A stretch of DNA of 64,000 nt, taken from assembly GCA_004554585.1 (NCBI GenBank), contig SFLH01000006.1, positions 62,001 to 126,000 of the forward strand, read 5' to 3'. The notes under the pieces are model-generated. The model had not been told where the DNA came from. It searched no databases and worked only from the letters and a program-made list of their open reading frames with translations. Shown here in pieces: positions 62,194-64,000 of the stretch (position 1 is its first letter; the number at the start of each line of letters is the position of its first letter). The DNA is from Clostridiales bacterium (GTDB lineage: Bacteria; Bacillota; Clostridia; Oscillospirales; Oscillospiraceae). The translations under genes and the position numbers were made by a program.

Positions 62194-64000
62194 ATGGCAA
62201 GAAAAAAATCCCCCGACCAGGGGAAAAAGCGCCCCACCCCCCAGGGGGTGGAGGGCCTGCACGGCCAGGTGGTGGAACAGCTCATCACCGACACCCTGGA
62301 ACTGAACTATATGCCCTACGCCATGAGCGTCATCATCTCCCGGGCCATCCCGGAGATCGACGGCTTCAAGCCCTCCCACCGCAAGCTGCTGTACACCATG
62401 TACCAGATGAAGCTGCTCACCGGCGGGCGGACCAAGTCGGCCAACGTGGTGGGGGCCACCATGAAATTGAATCCCCACGGGGACAGCGCCATCTACGAGA
62501 CCATGGTCCGCCTCTCCCGGGGCTATGGGGCCCTGCTCCACCCGCCGGTGGACTCCAAGGGCAACTTCGGCAAGGTCTACTCCCGGGACATGGCCTATGC
62601 CGCCTCCCGCTACACCGAGGTGAAGCTGGACGGCATCTGCGAGGAGCTCTTCCGGGACATCGACAAGAACGTGGTGGACTTTGTGCCCAACTACGACGGC
62701 ACCCTCACCGAGCCCCTGCTCCTGCCCACCACCTTCCCCAACATCCTGGTCTCGGCCAACATGGGCATCGCCGTGGGCATGGCCTCCAACCTGTGCGGCT
62801 TTAACCTGGCCGAGGTCTGCGCGGCGGCCATCGCCCGCATCAAGGACCCCCAGGCCGACCTGCTGGACACCCTCCTGGCCCCCGACTTTCCCACCGGCGG
62901 CCAGCTGCTCTACGACCGCAAAGAGTTGGAAAGCATCTACCGCACCGGCCGGGGCTCCTTCAAGGTCCGGGCCAAGTGGCGGTATGTGAAGGGCGAGAAC
63001 CTCATCGAAATTTACGAGATTCCCTACACCACCACCGCCGAGGCCATCCTGGACAAGGTGGCCGAGCTCATCAAGGCCGGCAAGCTGCGGGAAGTGGCCG
63101 ACATGCGGGACGAGACCGACCTGTCCGGCCTGAAGCTGACCATCGACCTGAAGCGGGGCACCGACCCGGACAAGCTCATGCAGAAGCTCTTCCGGGCCAC
63201 CCCCCTCCAGGACTCCTTCTCCTGCAACTTCAACGTCCTGGTGGACGGCATGCCCCAGGTCATGGGGGTGGGGGAGATTCTGGACCGGTGGACCGCCTGG
63301 CGGTCCGACTGTGTGCGCCGGGCGGCCCAGTTCACCCTGGAGCAAAAGCAGGACAAGCTCCACCTGCTCCAGGGCCTGGGGGCCATCCTGCTGGACATCG
63401 ACCGGGCCATCGCCATCATCCGGGGCACCGAGTCCGACGCCATGGTGGTGCCCAACCTCATGGAGGGCTTCGGCCTGGACAAGGTCCAGGCGGAGTACGT
63501 GGCGGACATCCGCCTGCGCAGCATCAACAAGGAGTACATCCTCAAGCGCACCGCCGAGAGCCAGCAGCTGGAAAAGGACATCGCCGACCTGCAGGACCTG
63601 ATCGAAAAGCCCGCCCGCATCCGCCGGGAGATCGTCCGCCAGCTGGAAGGGGTGAAGAAGAAGTACGGCACCGACCGCCGCACGGAGATCCTGCCCCAGG
63701 ACCAGCTGGCCGAGCAGACCCCCGAGGCCGAGGAGATCCCCGCCTATCCCGTCCACCTCTTCCTGTCCCGGGAGGGCTATTTCAAAAAGATCTCCCCCCA
63801 GTCCCTGCGCATGTCCGGGGAGCAGAAGTACAAGGACGGGGACGGCCCCGCCTTCCACTGGGAGACCACCAGCGCCGCCGAGCTGCTCTTCTTCACCAAC
63901 CAGCAGCAGTGCTACAAGGCCTTCGCCCACACCTTTGAGGACAGCAAGGCCAGCGTCCTGGGCGAGTTCCTGCCCGCCAAGCTGGAGATGGAGCCCGGGG
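62194..64000 (+). CDS. parC: DNA topoisomerase IV subunit A (cut by window end)
   Basis: The frame is open from ATG 62194 (MARKKSPDQGKKRPTPQGVE) to the window edge, 602 codons, so the C-terminus is missing. Catalytic tyrosine Y140 in SRYTEVKLDG and the quinolone region NPHGDSAIYETM with serine 98 are present. It is distinct from the gyrase A at 9972, and no GyrA box is seen in the visible part. It pairs with parE upstream. The ribosome site AGGAAGC is modest, and no clear promoter is seen after the repeat. Confidence 0.92.
   Translation, partial: MARKKSPDQGKKRPTPQGVEGLHGQVVEQLITDTLELNYMPYAMSVIISRAIPEIDGFKPSHRKLLYTMYQMKLLTGGRTKSANVVGATMKLNPHGDSAIYETMVRLSRGYGALLHPPVDSKGNFGKVYSRDMAYAASRYTEVKLDGICEELFRDIDKNVVDFVPNYDGTLTEPLLLPTTFPNILVSANMGIAVGMASNLCGFNLAEVCAAAIARIKDPQADLLDTLLAPDFPTGGQLLYDRKELESIYRTGRGSFKVRAKWRYVKGENLIEIYEIPYTTTAEAILDKVAELIKAGKLREVADMRDETDLSGLKLTIDLKRGTDPDKLMQKLFRATPLQDSFSCNFNVLVDGMPQVMGVGEILDRWTAWRSDCVRRAAQFTLEQKQDKLHLLQGLGAILLDIDRAIAIIRGTESDAMVVPNLMEGFGLDKVQAEYVADIRLRSINKEYILKRTAESQQLEKDIADLQDLIEKPARIRREIVRQLEGVKKKYGTDRRTEILPQDQLAEQTPEAEEIPAYPVHLFLSREGYFKKISPQSLRMSGEQKYKDGDGPAFHWETTSAAELLFFTNQQQCYKAFAHTFEDSKASVLGEFLPAKLEMEPG

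Overview
The window is a GC-rich chromosome segment from a spore-forming, Gram-positive clostridial bacterium, most likely an Oscillospiraceae-type gut anaerobe of the Flavonifractor, Lawsonibacter or Pseudoflavonifractor kind. Three things suggest this: the classic Firmicutes origin order (yidC-yidD-rnpA-rpmH read leftward; dnaA-dnaN-yaaA-recF-remB-gyrB-gyrA read rightward), sporulation genes (gpr, ytvI-like, bofA-like), and a glycine T-box leader in front of a single-chain glycyl-tRNA synthetase. The genus is inferred from gene content only.

Layout. 1-1881 holds the leftward membrane-insertion and RNase P genes. 1882-12512 is the origin region, with DnaA boxes between dnaA and dnaN, ending with gyrB, a PrsW-like protease and gyrA. 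12519-13183 holds a small membrane protein and rnhA, followed by a large noncoding fold-back repeat. 13980-18169 holds gpr, rpsT, a YtvI-like membrane protein and an HtrA-like protease. 18360-24317 holds the T-box, glyQS and two tandem LTA-synthase-family sulfatases. 24509-34812 runs recJ, a RelA/SpoT enzyme, a D-aspartate-ligase-like ATP-grasp enzyme, an aspartate/glutamate racemase, a MurE-acetylglutamate kinase fusion and an M16 peptidase. An AT-rich island (34813-36211) carrying a lipoprotein gene interrupts this run and leaves a duplicated 3' end of the peptidase gene. 36509-38580 holds a DnaC/DnaI-type helicase loader and a DnaD-domain protein. 38756-41024 is an ArsR-controlled operon with two recognisable operators. 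41611-44696 is an aldehyde/alcohol dehydrogenase operon with an SCP2-like protein. 44893-51389 holds PBP2, mreD, mreC, maf, a U32 peptidase and zapA. 51724-54906 is a TAXI-type TRAP transporter. 55089-56537 holds a DUF4015-like protein, a BofA-like protein and a DUF2508 protein. 56769-58976 is an S-layer-homology surface protein. 59254-64000 holds parE, a zinc-ribbon membrane protein, a second fold-back repeat and parC (cut by the window end).

The most interesting content is threefold. First, a cell-wall module in which a MurE lacking the usual diaminopimelate signature is fused to a full acetylglutamate kinase, next to a D-Asp-ligase-like enzyme and a racemase. This could reflect an unusual peptidoglycan, perhaps ornithine- or lysine-type with a D-Asp bridge; that is a hypothesis. 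Second, two families of noncoding repeats whose hairpins keep their pairing while their sequences change. Third, the AT-rich insertion that appears to have replaced and restored the end of its host gene.
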